From positions 1 through 64,000 of the forward strand of contig JBBHKE010000413.1 of NCBI GenBank assembly GCA_037447655.1: a stretch of DNA of 64,000 nt, written 5' to 3'. This document shows positions 1 to 10,946 of this stretch, piece after piece. The DNA comes from Zygnema cylindricum (lineage: Eukaryota; Streptophyta; Zygnematophyceae; Zygnematales; Zygnemataceae). A program made the translations under genes and the position numbers. Each line of letters begins with the position of its first letter. Position 1 is the first letter of the stretch. The notes beneath the pieces were generated by a model, which saw only the letters and a program-made list of their open reading frames with translations, made no database searches and had not been told where the DNA came from.

Positions 1-86
<86 letters not shown>

Positions 87-99
87 TCTCTCTCTCTCT
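1..99. repeat. (TC)n microsatellite
   Basis: Almost pure TC dinucleotide repeat with one CCC interruption near position 82. It runs directly into a 5'-truncated copia LTR, so the truncation point of that LTR coincides with the repeat. Confidence 0.97.
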
Positions 100-366
100 A
101 GAACTTAACATCGTTTTAGACAGTCACCTCTCTTTTTGAGAGTTTTGTATAAATTGGGATTTATGCCATTACATAACTTATCGGGTGGTTGGCCGTTTTC
201 AATGATTTTTTTGCTACGGACTCAAGGGAGTCCAGGCTGCACGAGGAGCAGTCAACCTGTTTATTTGTCAACTTGAGAAGCAGTGGTTGTGGCTAAAAGT
301 GGGTTAGTTAAAATCTAACTAGATGCTTCCTAAATTTGGTAGTCCTATAGAGGACCCAGAATTGGA
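100..366 (+). repeat. 5' LTR remnant of copia element I
   Basis: Similar to the last part of the 3' LTR at 2830-3100: a TATA-like TTGTATAAATTGG, the hairpin GGACTCAAGGGAGTCC, and an end near AGAATTGGA. The U3 part is absent and replaced by the TC microsatellite. Confidence 0.8.
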
Positions 367-380
367 AGTTATGGCCCACC
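367..380 (+). other. Primer-binding site, copia element I
   Basis: AGTTATGGCCCACC directly follows the LTR. It is the half-tRNA-type site seen complete in element E (GGTTATGGGCCCACC), here with one G missing. Confidence 0.6.
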
Positions 381-522
381 ATCTAGAGTGCCCAAATTCG
401 ATGGATCTGGGTTCATCTATTAGGAAGCTATGATAATAGGGGCTTTGTGCAAAAAACGATACTGGGGTATTATCAGTGGACAAGTGAAACGTCCACCTTT
501 AGATGAGCCTTAGTCATACTCG

Positions 523-2035
523 TTGGAAGTAAATATTCTGGAGAAAGACAGATGGATTAGAGCCATAAATGATCAGATGGCCTCTATCGTTGAAGCAAAT
601 ACTTGGGAACTAGCGGACTCTCCTCTGGGTAGAAAACCGATTGGCTATAAATGGGTGTTTAAACTAAAACTAAACCTAGGTAATACTATTAAGAGATATA
701 AGGCTCGGCTGTTAGCAAAGGGATTCACCCAAAAAGAAGGAATAAATAATGAGGAGACTTTTGCTCCGGTGGTTCGGTTCCCATCACTAACGAATCTCCT
801 CAGTCTAGCAGCAACGGAAGACATGGAAATACACCAGATGGATATGAAGACTGCCTTTCTTAATGGTGAGTTAGAGGAAGAAATTTTCATGAGGCAACCA
901 GAGGGGTTCGTAGAGGAAGGAGAAAAGAGCAAAGTCTGCAAGCTCATAAAGTCAGTATATGGACTCAAGCAGGCTCCCCGATAGTGGAATAAGAAACTAG
1001 ATGAGTTTCTCACAGGTCAGAAATATATCTGGATCAGCTCTGGCCATTCTATCTATATGTTTGAAAATCAGAATGGTGTGATTTTTATTGCAATTTATGT
1101 GGATGATATGCTGATGTTAAATAAGTCTTTGGAAAAGATCAATAAGTTAAAGAAATATCTTAGAAAGCACATTTTAAATGAAGGATTAAGGTAAGGCAAG
1201 ATACATTTTGGGAATCGAAATGGAAAGAGATAGGGGGAATTGGATTATCACACTTACAGAAAAAAGAAGCAATAGGTAACATGCTTGAGAAATTATAGAT
1301 GGAATAGGCAAACAATTGTACCACTCACATGGATTTGAAGAAAGTAAGTGACGGGAGTGTAGAAGGAGTGATAATTTTAGATGATCAAATGAGCCCAGAG
1401 GAGAGAGGGTTTAAGAAGTCTATTCCTTATAGACAGGTCGTAGGAAGTTTGATCTACTTTATGAACTGTACAAGGTCATACATAGCGGCAACAATAGGAG
1501 TCCTCAGTAGGAGCCTTAACGATCCTAGGAAAAAAGATTGGGAGGCAGCCTAAAGACTCATGAGATATCTGGTAAGAACTACAGAGTTATGGTTGCATTT
1601 GGGAGGGGAGCACACTGATATCACTACTTGGAGTGATGCCAGTTATGGGTATGCACCTAGGAGATGATGCACTTCGGGGTATGTGTTGTATGTGGGGGAA
1701 GGTGCTTGCTGTTGGAGCAGTAAGCAACAAAATGTGGTTTCGCAGTCTACTATGGAGGTTGAGTATATAGCCTGGTGTTTTGCTGTGACAGAGTTGATGT
1801 GGGTCAAGTCCTTGTTGCAAGAACAAGGGTATATGAAGGAAGGAGTGCATGAAGTATTTTGTGATAATCAAGCTGCCATTGCAATTGCAGCTAATCCAAA
1901 ACATCATTTCAAAGCTAAACATATGGACATAAGATTGAGTTTTGTAAGAGAATAAGTTGAGAATAAGATTGTGAACCTTGCATATAGATCTGATAAGGAA
2001 ATGGTGGCTGATATGATGACAAAACTAGTGCCTTC
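523..2035 (+). pseudogene. Copia RT-RNase H pseudogene (element I)
   Basis: The open part (523-984) encodes the N-terminal copia RT with KARLLAKGFTQKEG and the D-containing block MDMKTAFLNGELEEEIF. It ends at a TAG in the sequence APR-stop-WNKK, where related copies have a Gln codon. Downstream the reading continues in fragments: YVDD at 1096-1107, a frameshift near 1190, another open stretch at 1329-1553, then RNase H blocks (TTWSDASYG near 1630, TMEVEYIA and CDNQAAIAIA up to 1900). Normal copia pol would begin with protease and integrase, but here both were deleted before or during retrotransposition. It is non-functional. Confidence 0.85.
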
Positions 2036-2099
2036 TCTCAAGATAAAATATTGTAGGGAAAAAAACTGAAGTTAAAGATAGACAAAAAAATAAAAGGAG

Positions 2100-3100
2100 T
2101 GTTGAAATTACTAGATTTGTAAGGTATTTTCTAGGTCTAAATAGGACAACAAAATAGGAAAAAGAAAAGGACAGACAGCCTGCCTACACCTCCCCTCGCT
2201 GGCCCCTATACTTGTTCTAGTCACTAAAGGATAGAGAGGGTGGTTGAGCCATGGCTGCCGTAGTTCCACAAGCAGGACTAAAAGGTGACTTATGTCACTC
2301 TCAACAAAAGGTTGAGTTCGGCAAGACTCGAACCTCCAACCGACAGAGCATGGAGTAGCCGTCAGCTCTAACCAGTGTGTCGTAGAAGTCCGTTATAATA
2401 CATAGGGTTTGATAAATATTTAAACTGTGATATGATTTTGAAATAGATTAACTAAACTATGAATGAAGACACATAGAACTAGTTAATATTTAGTGCGAAC
2501 GTCATTTCGCCGAAACAAATGAATCGGACATTTGTTTCGACGGCTAACATTCAATGTCGGATTTAATCCAACGGCATATATCGTTGCCATGATCCCGAAA
2601 TGGTCACTTTGGCGTTTGTCGCCGTGGCATGACCTTGCATCACGTAGAGGGATAATTTTTGTCATAAGAATCCCGGGGAACGTACGGACGAGTGAAAGGT
2701 TGGCGCGCGTCCAGTCAGAGGCCTTGTCGTACACAAACCGTACAGAAAGAACATCGACCGTAAAACCTTTTCTGTACGGTACAGTTATTTTATAAGTTTG
2801 TAGAATAATAGATAGGGATTGTGAGAGGGGTTAGAACTTAGCATCTTTTTCGACAGTCACCTCTTTTTTTGAGAGTTTTGTATAAATTGGTATTTTTGCC
2901 ACCTCATAACTTATCGGATGGTTGGCCGTTTTCAGTGATTCTTTTTGCTACGGACTCGATGAGTCAAAACTGCACACGGGTGCAATGATATTGCCAATTT
3001 GACCTCTTGGGCAGCAGTGGTTGTGGCTGAAAGTGGGTTAGTTAAAAGCTATCTAGAGGCTTCGTGAATTCTATAGTCCAATGGAGGACACAAAACTGCA
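2100..3100 (+). repeat. 3' LTR of copia element I
   Basis: Starts TGTTGAAATTACTAG after the purine tract and ends ACAAAACTGCA; 1001 bp. It contains the conserved blocks TATTTTCTAGGTCT and GAGCCATGGCT, an antisense tRNA-T-arm-like module near 2320-2390, and the GACTC/GAGTC hairpin region near 2950. Confidence 0.85.
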
Positions 3101-4244
3101 ATTTCCCTCCGTCCAAATCCTACTTAGTTGTGCGGCAAGAGAAAACATAGAATTGCACCGGATGGACATCAAAACAACTTTATTACACAAAGAATTCGAT
3201 GAAGATATCTTTATGAGACAACCGAAAGGTTTTGTGGAGGAAGGAGAAAGAAGCAAGGTATGTAGACAGATAAAGTCACTTTATGGACTAAAACACGCAT
3301 TTCACCAATAAAACAAGAAACTGGATGATTTCTTAACAAAACTGAGATATATCCGAATTTGTTTGGATCATTTCATTTATCTATTCGATGATAAGAAAAA
3401 TATAATTTTTATCGCAATTTATGTTGATGATTTGCTTGTGTTAAGTAAATCATGGGAGAAAATCAATAAATTGGAAACGGATCTAAAGAGTAGATAAGAA
3501 ATGAACGATTTCGGTGAAGCAAAATGCATTTTGGGAATTTAAATGGAGAGGGATAGAGAGAAGAAAATAATCAGACTAACTCAAATTGAAGCGATTGGAA
3601 AAATGCTTGAAAATTTCCAAATGGATAAGGCAAATAGTTGTACTACTCGAATGGATTTAAAGAAGGAAAAAGAGGAGAGTTCAGAAGAGGGATTTGTATT
3701 TTTTCATAATGAGTTAGGATCGGAGGAAAGAGAATTTATGAAAAAGATTCCGTACAGACAGGTTGTCGGTAGATTGATCAATTTTATGAACTGTACCCGA
3801 CCTGATATAGATGCAACTGTAGGAATATTAAGGAGTTTGAATGATCTTAAGAAGAGAGATTGGGAAGCGGCCAAGAGGGTAATGAGTTACTTGAAAGGGA
3901 CGAGAGATTTATGGTGGCATTTTGGAAGGGACAATACTGACATCACGATTTGGAGAGATGTCAAGCATGGGGATGCTCCAATCAGGAGATGTACGTTTGG
4001 GTATGTGTTGTATGTTGGGAATGGGCTTGTTGTTGGAGCAGCAAGCAACAAAAGGTTGTTGCTCGGTCCACAATAGAGGTTGAGTACATGGCATTTTGCT
4101 CTGTTGTAAAGGAATTAATGTGGGTGAAATCTTTGCTCCAAGAGCTTGGATTTATGAAAAGTGGTGTGCAGAGTGTATCCAGTGATAATCAGGCTGCAAT
4201 TGCCATTGCAACCAATCCCAAACATCATTTTAAGGCAAAACATA
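3101..4244 (+). pseudogene. Copia RT-RNase H pseudogene, first part (element H)
   Basis: Encodes the RT block with the catalytic Asp of MDIKTTLLHKEFDEDIF, YVDD at 3420-3431, and the RT C-terminus with YRQVVGRLINFMNCTRPDI. RNase H follows with ELMWVKSLL and DNQAAIAIATNPKHHFKAK. At least three in-frame stops (TAA near 3309, TAA near 3495, TAA at about 3541 where relatives have CAA) and a frameshift near 3960-4060 inactivate it. The reading frame is cut at 4244 by the Helitron and resumes at 6569. Confidence 0.85.
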
Positions 4245-4329
4245 TCAGTATATAAATAAGGGAACGTTGTTCGCCCCTCTGCGAAAGCTTTTATAGGCGG
4301 TAGGCAGTGTGTCTGTCTTCGATTTTTTC

Positions 4330-4894
4330 CGTCCGTCCGCAGTACGGACAACCGTACCGCTGGCACAATGTAACGGTGCCGCCCGTACCTCCGTACGAAT
4401 GGCGTAAACTTACATTGCCAGTTGTCGGTGTGCAGACCACCGTACGGCTGGCATGCTCTAACATTGCCAACCGTCGGTGTGCAAAGCGCCGTACGGTTGG
4501 CGAAACCTAACATTGCCACCCGTCGGTGTGCAGACCGCCGTACGGTTGGCGTAATTTAGCATTGCCGTGCGTCAGCGGTACAGACCGCGTACGGTTGGCA
4601 CAATTTGACGTTGCCACCCGTCGCAGTACAGACCGTCGTACGGATAGCGTAATTTAACGTTGCCGTGCGTCGTGTGCAGATCGCCGTACGGATGGGCTAA
4701 TGTAACATTGCCGTGCGTCGCTGTGCAGACCGCCGTACGGATGGCTTAAGGCATCATTGCCAACCGTCGGTGTGCAGACCGCCGTACGGATGGCGTAATG
4801 TATCATTGCCAATCGTCGCAGTGCAGACCGCGTACGGTTGGCACAATGTAACGTTGCCAACCGTCGAAGGCCGCCGTGCCGCTGGCAGAATGTA
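4330..4894. repeat. Helitron-borne satellite, about 49-bp unit (first block)
   Basis: About 11 diverged copies of a unit containing GACCGCCGTACGG, TGGCGTAATGTAACATTGCC and CGTCGGTGTGCA. Copies are contiguous without spacers and differ by point changes and small indels. The array continues at 5432. Confidence 0.85.
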
Positions 4895-5431
4895 CACCGC
4901 TAATTGTTACTAGAGTATATAACTCTAATTTAGGTTCCTGAAATTTTGATTTTTTTTCCTAAATAGGATACATGATTTTAATTTTTTCTTCACGTTAATT
5001 AATGTACCCTACAGAATAGCGTGAAAAATGAAAGTACTATAAGATCTAAATAGTGTGGTGTAAAGTCGATGTCATACCGTACATACATGTACCTTTTAAA
5101 GTGAAAATTTTACAAAAAATGAATTAAATCAGATGCGCACGCATAGGAACGTGCACATAAAAAACGGAATTAGTCTGACAAGTAAATTAGTCTGTCATGT
5201 ACGAAAATTTAAATTTCACGACGGCGTACGATTTCTAATATTTTGTACGAATACATATGTTAATGTATACAATCGTACGGAGAATATTTAATTTTTGTTG
5301 TTCCCAAATTAGCATTAAGCCAAAATTACAATACACTTTAAAAAAAAAAAAACAAATTGTTAATTAGCATCAATTACGGTAAATTACCTTCAACACTATT
5401 TAAACTTTGACAGTAATAACGATTCGCGGTG
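4895..5431. mobile_element. TIR element with TA duplication, CACCGC family, inside the satellite
   Basis: Begins CACCGCTAATTGTTACTAGAG and ends CGATTCGCGGTG, flanked by TA at 4893-4894 and 5432-5433. Deleting it with one TA gives GCAGAATG-TA-ACGTTGCC, which is the satellite consensus. No transposase. Confidence 0.85.
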
Positions 5432-5590
5432 TAACGTTGCCGTGCGATCGTCCGCAGTACGGACCGCCGTACCGCTGGCACAGCGTGACGCTGCCGTGCG
5501 TCACGTGACGTTGCCATGCGTCAGCGGTACAGATCGCCGTACCGCTGGCACAACGTGACGTTGTCGTACGTCCGCAGTACGGGCATGATA
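5432..5590. repeat. Helitron-borne satellite (second block)
   Basis: About three further copies of the 49-bp unit (ACCGCCGTACCGCTGGCA), separated from the first block by the TIR element insertion. Confidence 0.8.
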
Positions 5591-5602
5591 AACTTGACAG
5601 TA

Positions 5603-5962
5603 GTGTTGGGTATCGGGCATATTCATATCGCGATGATCGATCGAGCAGAATCCTCGATATATCGTACCAGGACCAACATAAATCATCGTGATATACATCG
5701 CGAAAAATGGGTGTCCGTACAGTTGAAGTACAGAAATAGTACGGAAAATTGACGGAAAATCGTACGGACCCCCCCTCACTGAGCGAGCGCCACAGTGGGG
5801 GGGGGGGAGGGGTTGAGAAAAAAATCGGGAAGAAAAGAAAAAAATCGCGTGGGTATCCGGATATTTAGCTTCTAGGTACATGGATTCGATATATCGATTA
5901 TCGGATCCCTAAAATTCGATATATATATCGAATATCGGCAATAGTTCCTCGATACCCAACAC
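5603..5962. mobile_element. TIR element, GTGTTGGGTATCG family
   Basis: Termini GTGTTGGGTATCG and CGATACCCAACAC form a 13-bp perfect inverted repeat flanked by TA (5601-5602 and 5963-5964). The interior holds many CGATAT/ATATCG palindromes. 360 bp, no coding capacity. Confidence 0.8.
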
Positions 5963-5965
5963 TAT

Positions 5966-6523
5966 CACCGCCAATGGCTATTAGCGTAGTGTACGCTAAT
6001 TCCGTCCCGCTTTTTTTTTTTAATTCTCCATTAGCGGTTCATTCTATTTTTTTCTTTACTCTATTTAGGGTTAATTATTTATTACCGTACAAAACGGAAG
6101 TATGACATCATTTAATTAGTATGATGTACGGACAGTGTCAGACCGTACAAAATTGTACCTTTTTAAGTGAAAAAGTATAATTAATGAGTTTTAGTAACCG
6201 AGAACGCATGGGAATGTGCGCTCTAAAAAGGGGATATAATCGGGTTGTCAAAAATAACGCTCGCACATGTTCGTCCAGCAACCACGTTTCGATTGTGTGA
6301 ACATACGATTTGTGTACGATTTTTCAGATTTTGTACGAACACCTATATTAGTGTAAGCATGTTTGCGACCGACATTTATTTTTTTCAAAGACCCAAATTA
6401 GAATTATTAAACAATTAGAATGTATGTTTTTTATTCAAAATTTTCAAATTCTTAATTAGCGAAAACCACGGCAATTACTCATATACTCTAAAGAAACTTC
6501 TACGTTAATAGCGATTGGCGGTG
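5966..6523. mobile_element. TIR element, CACCGCCAATCG family
   Basis: CACCGCCAATGGCTATTAGCG to CGCTATTAGCG-type right end (AATAGCGATTGGCGGTG), right TA at 6524-6525. The left TA is displaced by one T next to the preceding element. The interior matches 17599-18158 in reverse orientation. Confidence 0.75.
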
Positions 6524-6540
6524 TAGTTGACAGGGTACAT

Positions 6541-6568
6541 GCCCGTGTAACGGGCGTTGATTTACTAG
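6541..6568 (+). other. Helitron 3' terminal hairpin and CTAG end
   Basis: GCCCGT, 3-nt loop GTA, ACGGGC at 6541-6555, then 13 nt ending in CTAG, the form expected of a Helitron replication terminator. Confidence 0.85.
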
Positions 6569-6735
6569 TGGATGTCAAACTGAGATTTGTTAGGGAAAAA
6601 GTTGAGGATAAAATCATAAAATTGGAATATAGACCAGATGGAGAAATGGTAGCAGATATGATGACAAAACTTGTCCCATCCCCAAAACACATATTTTGCA
6701 GAAAAAAATATGGGCTAAAAAAAAATCAAGACTAG
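6569..6735 (+). pseudogene. Copia RNase H tail, second part (element H)
   Basis: Encodes the C-terminal RNase H tail (LRFVREKVEDKII, then MVADMMTKLVPSPK) and stops at TAG 6733-6735, just before the polypurine tract and 3' LTR. It is the direct continuation of 3101-4244 once the Helitron is removed. Confidence 0.85.
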
Positions 6736-6748
6736 AAAATAAGGGGAG

Positions 6749-7591
6749 TGTTGAAATATATTTCCTAGTTGCTTCTCCTAGCCGCCACCCTAAGTCTATA
6801 TACTTGTTCTAGTCATTGAGACTTAGGCAGCCATGGCTCCTTTCAAGAAGTTGAAGGGAAAAAGACAGCAAACAAACCTTTGACAAAAAGATGTGAGACT
6901 AGACCAGGATTTGATCATAGTCTAACACAGTCAGCGCCGGTCAAAGTAGTCGTCCACCTTATCCGTCAAGTCGTAGAAAAATCATTACATACATGGGGCG
7001 TGATAGTTATTTAAACAATTCCAAATTTGACCCTTTAAATTAACGCGATCGGACGACCATCATTTCAACAGCCAACTCTGAATGGACTTTTGGCAACAAT
7101 CGGGGACAAATGTCACGCAAATGCCACGTGGCATTATATCACTGGTCATCGGAAAAAACGGGAACAAGAACCATAGCTCTTGAGCTGACAGGTGTCAACT
7201 AGAAGACCATGTCACACAATGGCTGTACAATAAATATATCGGCCAATGTACCTTTTTGTACTCTACAATCCTCTCATTGGTCGAGGGTTTAGTAGGTAGC
7301 TATGAATAGAGCTTTAGGAACTTGGTGTTTTTTATGCACCTCTCTCCAAGTGACCTTTAGTTTAAATAGGCCATATTTGGCCACTCATAACTTACTGCTC
7401 AGTGGAGCAAGTTCAGTGATTCATTTTGCGACTGACTCGAGGAGTCGGGCCCTCACAATGGTGAGGTTGGTCAATACTCTTGTCTGACCGGGTGAATTTT
7501 ATTTGATTTGAGAGTCTGAAGGGTAAATTTTATACTGGAGGCTTCATATAAGTTGGATCTTCTATGGGCCAATAAAGGTTACAGAATTTCA
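6749..7591 (+). repeat. 3' LTR of copia element H
   Basis: 843 bp, TGTTGAAATATATTTCC to GAATTTCA. It is the same LTR family as the reversed LTR at 61280-62195. The GAGTC hairpin lies near 7430 and an antisense TGATCAAATCC module near 6905-6915. Confidence 0.85.
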
Positions 7592-10186
7592 GATATCGCT
7601 CTTTGGCACCTTTTTCTTATGTTCTGTCTCTTTGTCCTAATCTTTCAAATTTGTGGATCGGATAGTTGGGCTAGAGAGACTATGGTACGTTGTCGTCGAT
7701 TCCTTCATGGTGACTGGAAAGCCCTCCAGGCTGTACATAAGGATCGGGTATTGACCGCCTGTTTCACAACGCGTGGCCCATTTAGGCTATCAAATGTCCC
7801 AACCTCTTATCGTCGAGCAATTTATTTAGGCAGTGTTGGTGAGATTTCTCGAGCAGTTCGGGCCTTCCAACCATTCACTCATGCCCTCAATCTTCTTCCG
7901 CTATTAGGTCTTTCGAGCTCTGCACCCACCTGCACTTTCCCTTTACCCCCTTCCATCCACGCTTTTGAGCGTTTTGAGAGTTTTACCTTAGATAGGAAGG
8001 TTTTCATTAAGGCCCTTAGTTTTTCTCCTCATCTTTCTTCGCGGCCCCTCTCGAGCACAGTGTAGAGTTGTTTTGCGATGTTCCCCCTGAATAAGGTGCC
8101 TGGGGGTTCGATGTGTTTTTTTGAGTATGTTCTCTTCTTGCTTAGTAGGGATGTTTCCCCTAAGATTTGTGATCTTTTCACGGCGTCTCGCCTTGTGGCG
8201 GTTGCTAAACGTAATGGAGGGATCCGCCCTATTGCCGTCGGAGAAGTTTTATACAAAGTTGCTCGTGCAATATATCTCTAACTCCATCCAGCATTTCATG
8301 ATTATTTCTCTCCTCATCAGTTTGGAGTGGCCACGAGAGATGGTTGTAAGGCCGTGGTCTACGGGATTCGAGCTTTGTTGGATGTACATCCGGATTGGTT
8401 GGTTCTTGAGTTTGATTTTTTCAATGTTTTCAATACGGTGGATCGAAACGTGTTTTTTTTTAGAGCTTATGGTTGGTTCATCTCCGATTGTCCAATTATT
8501 CCCATTTGTAAGGGCTTTTTTTTCTTTGTGCAGTAGCCTTTCTTTTTCGGCCGACAGTGGTCTCATTCCTTTCTCCTCTACTACAAGCACTCGCCAAGGC
8601 GACCCTCTAGGCGGATCTTTGTTCGCCCTCGTCCGCATCCGCTTTCCCTTCTTGAATTTTCCATTCGGTTGCAGATGATACGCAAATTATTAGGCTTATT
8701 GATCAAGTCGTGCTGGCATATAATTTTTTTAAGGAACGTTTATCCGAACTCAACCTTTTAGTCCAAACTTTGAAGTGTGTTATTTGGTCCCCTCATGATA
8801 TTCCACTTTCTTTTACTCCCCCAACTGGTTTTAAAACTCCTCCTCCCTCTGATGGCATTCATGTGTTGGGTTGCACACTTGGTTCAAATACTTTTGTGAC
8901 CCAATTTCTTGATGATGCTCTAATGACATATCTAGCCCAAGTGGACAACCTCCCTCACCCCCCCGATAACCAAGTGTTTCCCCCACCGCCCTTTTTACCT
9001 TACTCATACTTCCTCTCCCTCCTTGACGTTTGTTTCATCTATCCATCTTTTGGTGATCGCCTCATGGACGTTTTTCACACTCTGTTAGGTCGTGGGCGAG
9101 TTTGGGCCTTCGACCCGCATTCAGGCATCCCTCTATGTCTCAACGGGGAGATTAGGCCTATTATTGATTGCTCTTGTTGCTCCCGTTGCCTATTTGGGAA
9201 TTTGGTGCCTTATTTCCTCCACTCTTGTTTCCCGCTTCTTAGCTGAGGACACCCCTATTCTAGCCACCGTGGTCCCCTAGGTTTCACACAGTGCGTTTGC
9301 CTTCCAGTTTGTATTGGACGCGTCACATTCTCTTCCCCCTCATGCTCTAGTGGAAGTGCCGATTCTTTCCACCCTTGTTACGAAGCCCGTTAAGCGTGTC
9401 CAGGAATCAATTTCCGATCAGATTGTCGTCGCCTTTAAATCCGAGATTGTTGAGGCACTTGCCTCTGATTCTTCGCGTGCTCGTCTTCTCCTTTGTGGTG
9501 GACATAGTTGTGGGTCTTGGCTATTTGCTACTCCTATTTTGCCAACTCTCCGATTCTTACCGGCTCAGTGCACCAGTGCCATCTTGTTTCGCCTTGGCCT
9601 CCCCCATCCTTTTTTTCTTGGCTCTCTAGTTTGCGACTGTGGTCGTGTCTTGGGGCCCGATGGTGTCTATTGCTTCGTCGCTCCTATGGGGGAGAATTTA
9701 TCGAAGCGCATGACACTATTTGCGACGGTGTTGCGACTATCGCTTCAGAATGGGGCTTTTCTGTGCGTCGGGAGATTTCTCATATTATTCCCTTTCGCCA
9801 GATCAATGTTGTTTTGCTCGATGGTGCCCATCGCATTTTTGGTGATATAATTTTGGCGAACCCTGCTTCGGCTATAGTCGTTGGTCAGGCCGCCCGAATG
9901 TTGGGGTGGCGGCTCGTGATGTCGCTAAGCAAAAAGAGAGTGATTACGCCCGCTGAGACCCTATGGATGATTTTATTCCGATAGCAGTCGAGATCTTTGG
10001 TTGTTTTTGTGTTGCATTGGACCACTTTCTCCGTAGTTGTGCTCGACGTGCTTTCGAGCGACGAGGAATTAGAAGCCCTCCTCCTTTGGTCTTTATTTTT
10101 GTTTATCATCAGCGGTTATCTGTGGCTTTACAGCGAATGCGGGCTTCTATTCTCTTTCGATCTACTACTGCCGTTATGGATCGTTG
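7592..10186 (+). pseudogene. LINE reverse transcriptase ORF, decayed
   Basis: Successive pieces carry the recognisable LINE RT motifs. These are NGGIRPIAVGEVLYK at about 8212-8256, the block with LEFDFFNVFN near 8405-8430, STRQGDPLGGSLFALV near 8585-8630, and the catalytic VADDTQIIRL near 8668-8700. The reading frame is broken by TAG near 8063, TAA near 8279, a frameshift near 8510 and others. After RT comes a Cys-containing segment (VCDCGRVLGPDGV, about 9628-9665), then VVLLDG...IFGDIILANP near 9808-9860. The latter looks like the C-terminal nuclease-like part of some LINE proteins; that is inference. The end (SVALQRM...) near 10110-10186 matches LINE fragments at 21249-21569 and 21850-22000. 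Non-functional. Confidence 0.75.
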
Positions 10187-10440
10187 ACGTGTTCCGGAAC
10201 TCCCTAAACACTCTCCCCCAGGCTGGGGGGACTTACGAGGTTTATTTTCGTAGATATTTAATTGAGTTGGGGTTGGGGTTGTTTAGTAAGTTGCCGTGCT
10301 TTTCATTTTGAGTTTGGGTGCTCATACCTTACTTGTCATTTTTATGTGTTCACGTTGTTTCTTTGTTTTTTATTGCCCTGCTTGGCGTTTTTCAGTTTTG
10401 GCCATGCCACCCCAGAGGCCCACCTCTAACATGCAGTGAT
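7592..10440 (+). mobile_element. LINE (non-LTR retrotransposon) relic, 5'-interrupted by copia H
   Basis: Coding region 7592-10186 plus a T-rich 3' UTR ending near 10440 with GGCCATGCCACCCC. The same 3' UTR motif recurs at 18700 and, reversed, at 21040. The 5' part of the element is not visible. The 3' boundary is approximate because no clean poly(A) or target duplication is seen. Confidence 0.75.
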
Positions 10441-10946
10441 CTAGTCTCTTTTCAGATGGCCCACCTGTGCAACCCAACAACATAAGCAGTCACCTTTATA
10501 AACAGATGGGAAAAACCACAAAAAAATGACATTTTTAATGTGAAAAAAGGTTTGGAAATGTTTTATGGTTGCCCCATACATTATTCGTACTGTACCAAAA
10601 AAAACATTTAAATACTCGTAAAATACGGGGTAATCAATTATAAAATATCCGCATGTTTCCCACTTTTAAACTACTATTCAAAGATTTTTCAAGTAATATA
10701 TCCATTGTAGGATCTTAAGCTTCGTTAACATCTTCCATTATCGAAAACTTAGGATTTGTATTAACAAGCTGCTAATTGTGCAAGAATACAAACTAACAGC
10801 ATTGATAACACCGTATTAAGCACTAAACTAGCAAGAAAAGTAGACGGTAAAGAAAGTTTATATCATGATAAAGCAATTTAACAATGACGATAAAGTAAGT
10901 GGATGATGAAAAGAGTTAACATTGAACAAGATCGAGTGGATTTACC
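10441..10946. other. Intergenic sequence, nothing recognised
   Basis: AT-rich single-copy-looking sequence with no open frame, TIR or repeat that I can support. Confidence 0.5.

Larger units (their letters stand above)
100..3100 (+). mobile_element. Copia element I, internally deleted derivative
   Basis: A Ty1/copia-type LTR retrotransposon in plus orientation. A truncated 5' LTR (100-366) is followed by a primer-binding site (367-380), the first codons of gag, then a direct jump at about 500-530 into the start of the reverse transcriptase. The rest of gag, the protease and the integrase are missing. RT and RNase H remnants run to about 2040, a purine tract AAAAGGAG precedes the 3' LTR (2100-3100), and ATTTC follows the LTR as the expected right target duplication. 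The next base continues the RT of another copia element in frame, so element I appears to be nested in that element. It cannot encode its own integration machinery. Confidence 0.85.
4245..6568 (+). mobile_element. Non-autonomous Helitron
   Basis: Starts with TC (TCAGTATATAAATAAGGG) and ends with CTAG. A 6-bp-stem hairpin GCCCGT-gta-ACGGGC lies at 6541-6555, 13 nt before the 3' end. It sits between A (4244) and T (6569) with no target duplication. Removing it restores the RNase H reading frame of copia element H at the sequence AACATA/TGGATG. These are the defining Helitron features. No Rep-helicase is present. The cargo is a 49-bp satellite plus three TIR elements (4895-5431, 5603-5962, 5966-6523). 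Confidence 0.85.
3101..7591 (+). mobile_element. Copia element H (5' part outside or lost; split by a Helitron)
   Basis: This is the 3' half of a copia element. RT begins at 3101 immediately after element I. RNase H continues to 4244, a Helitron occupies 4245-6568, and the reading resumes exactly at 6569. The purine tract AATAAGGGGAG and the 3' LTR (6749-7591) complete it. The sequence after the LTR begins with a LINE coding region, so H seems to have inserted into that LINE. The left half and 5' LTR are not in the window. Confidence 0.8.

Noticed and set aside
645-1013. Antisense ORF in copia RT
   Set aside because: Shadow of the RT frame; antisense open frames recur at the same place in all copies (for example 33823-34104).
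4330-4894. CRISPR-like repeat array
   Set aside because: Units are contiguous and diverged with no unique spacers, and lie inside a eukaryotic Helitron.
4245-6568. CACTA-type DNA transposon (inverse of the right end reads CACTAG)
   Set aside because: The left end does not begin CACTA/CAGTG as an inverted repeat and there is no 3-bp duplication, whereas TC start, hairpin, CTAG end and A/T target fit a Helitron.
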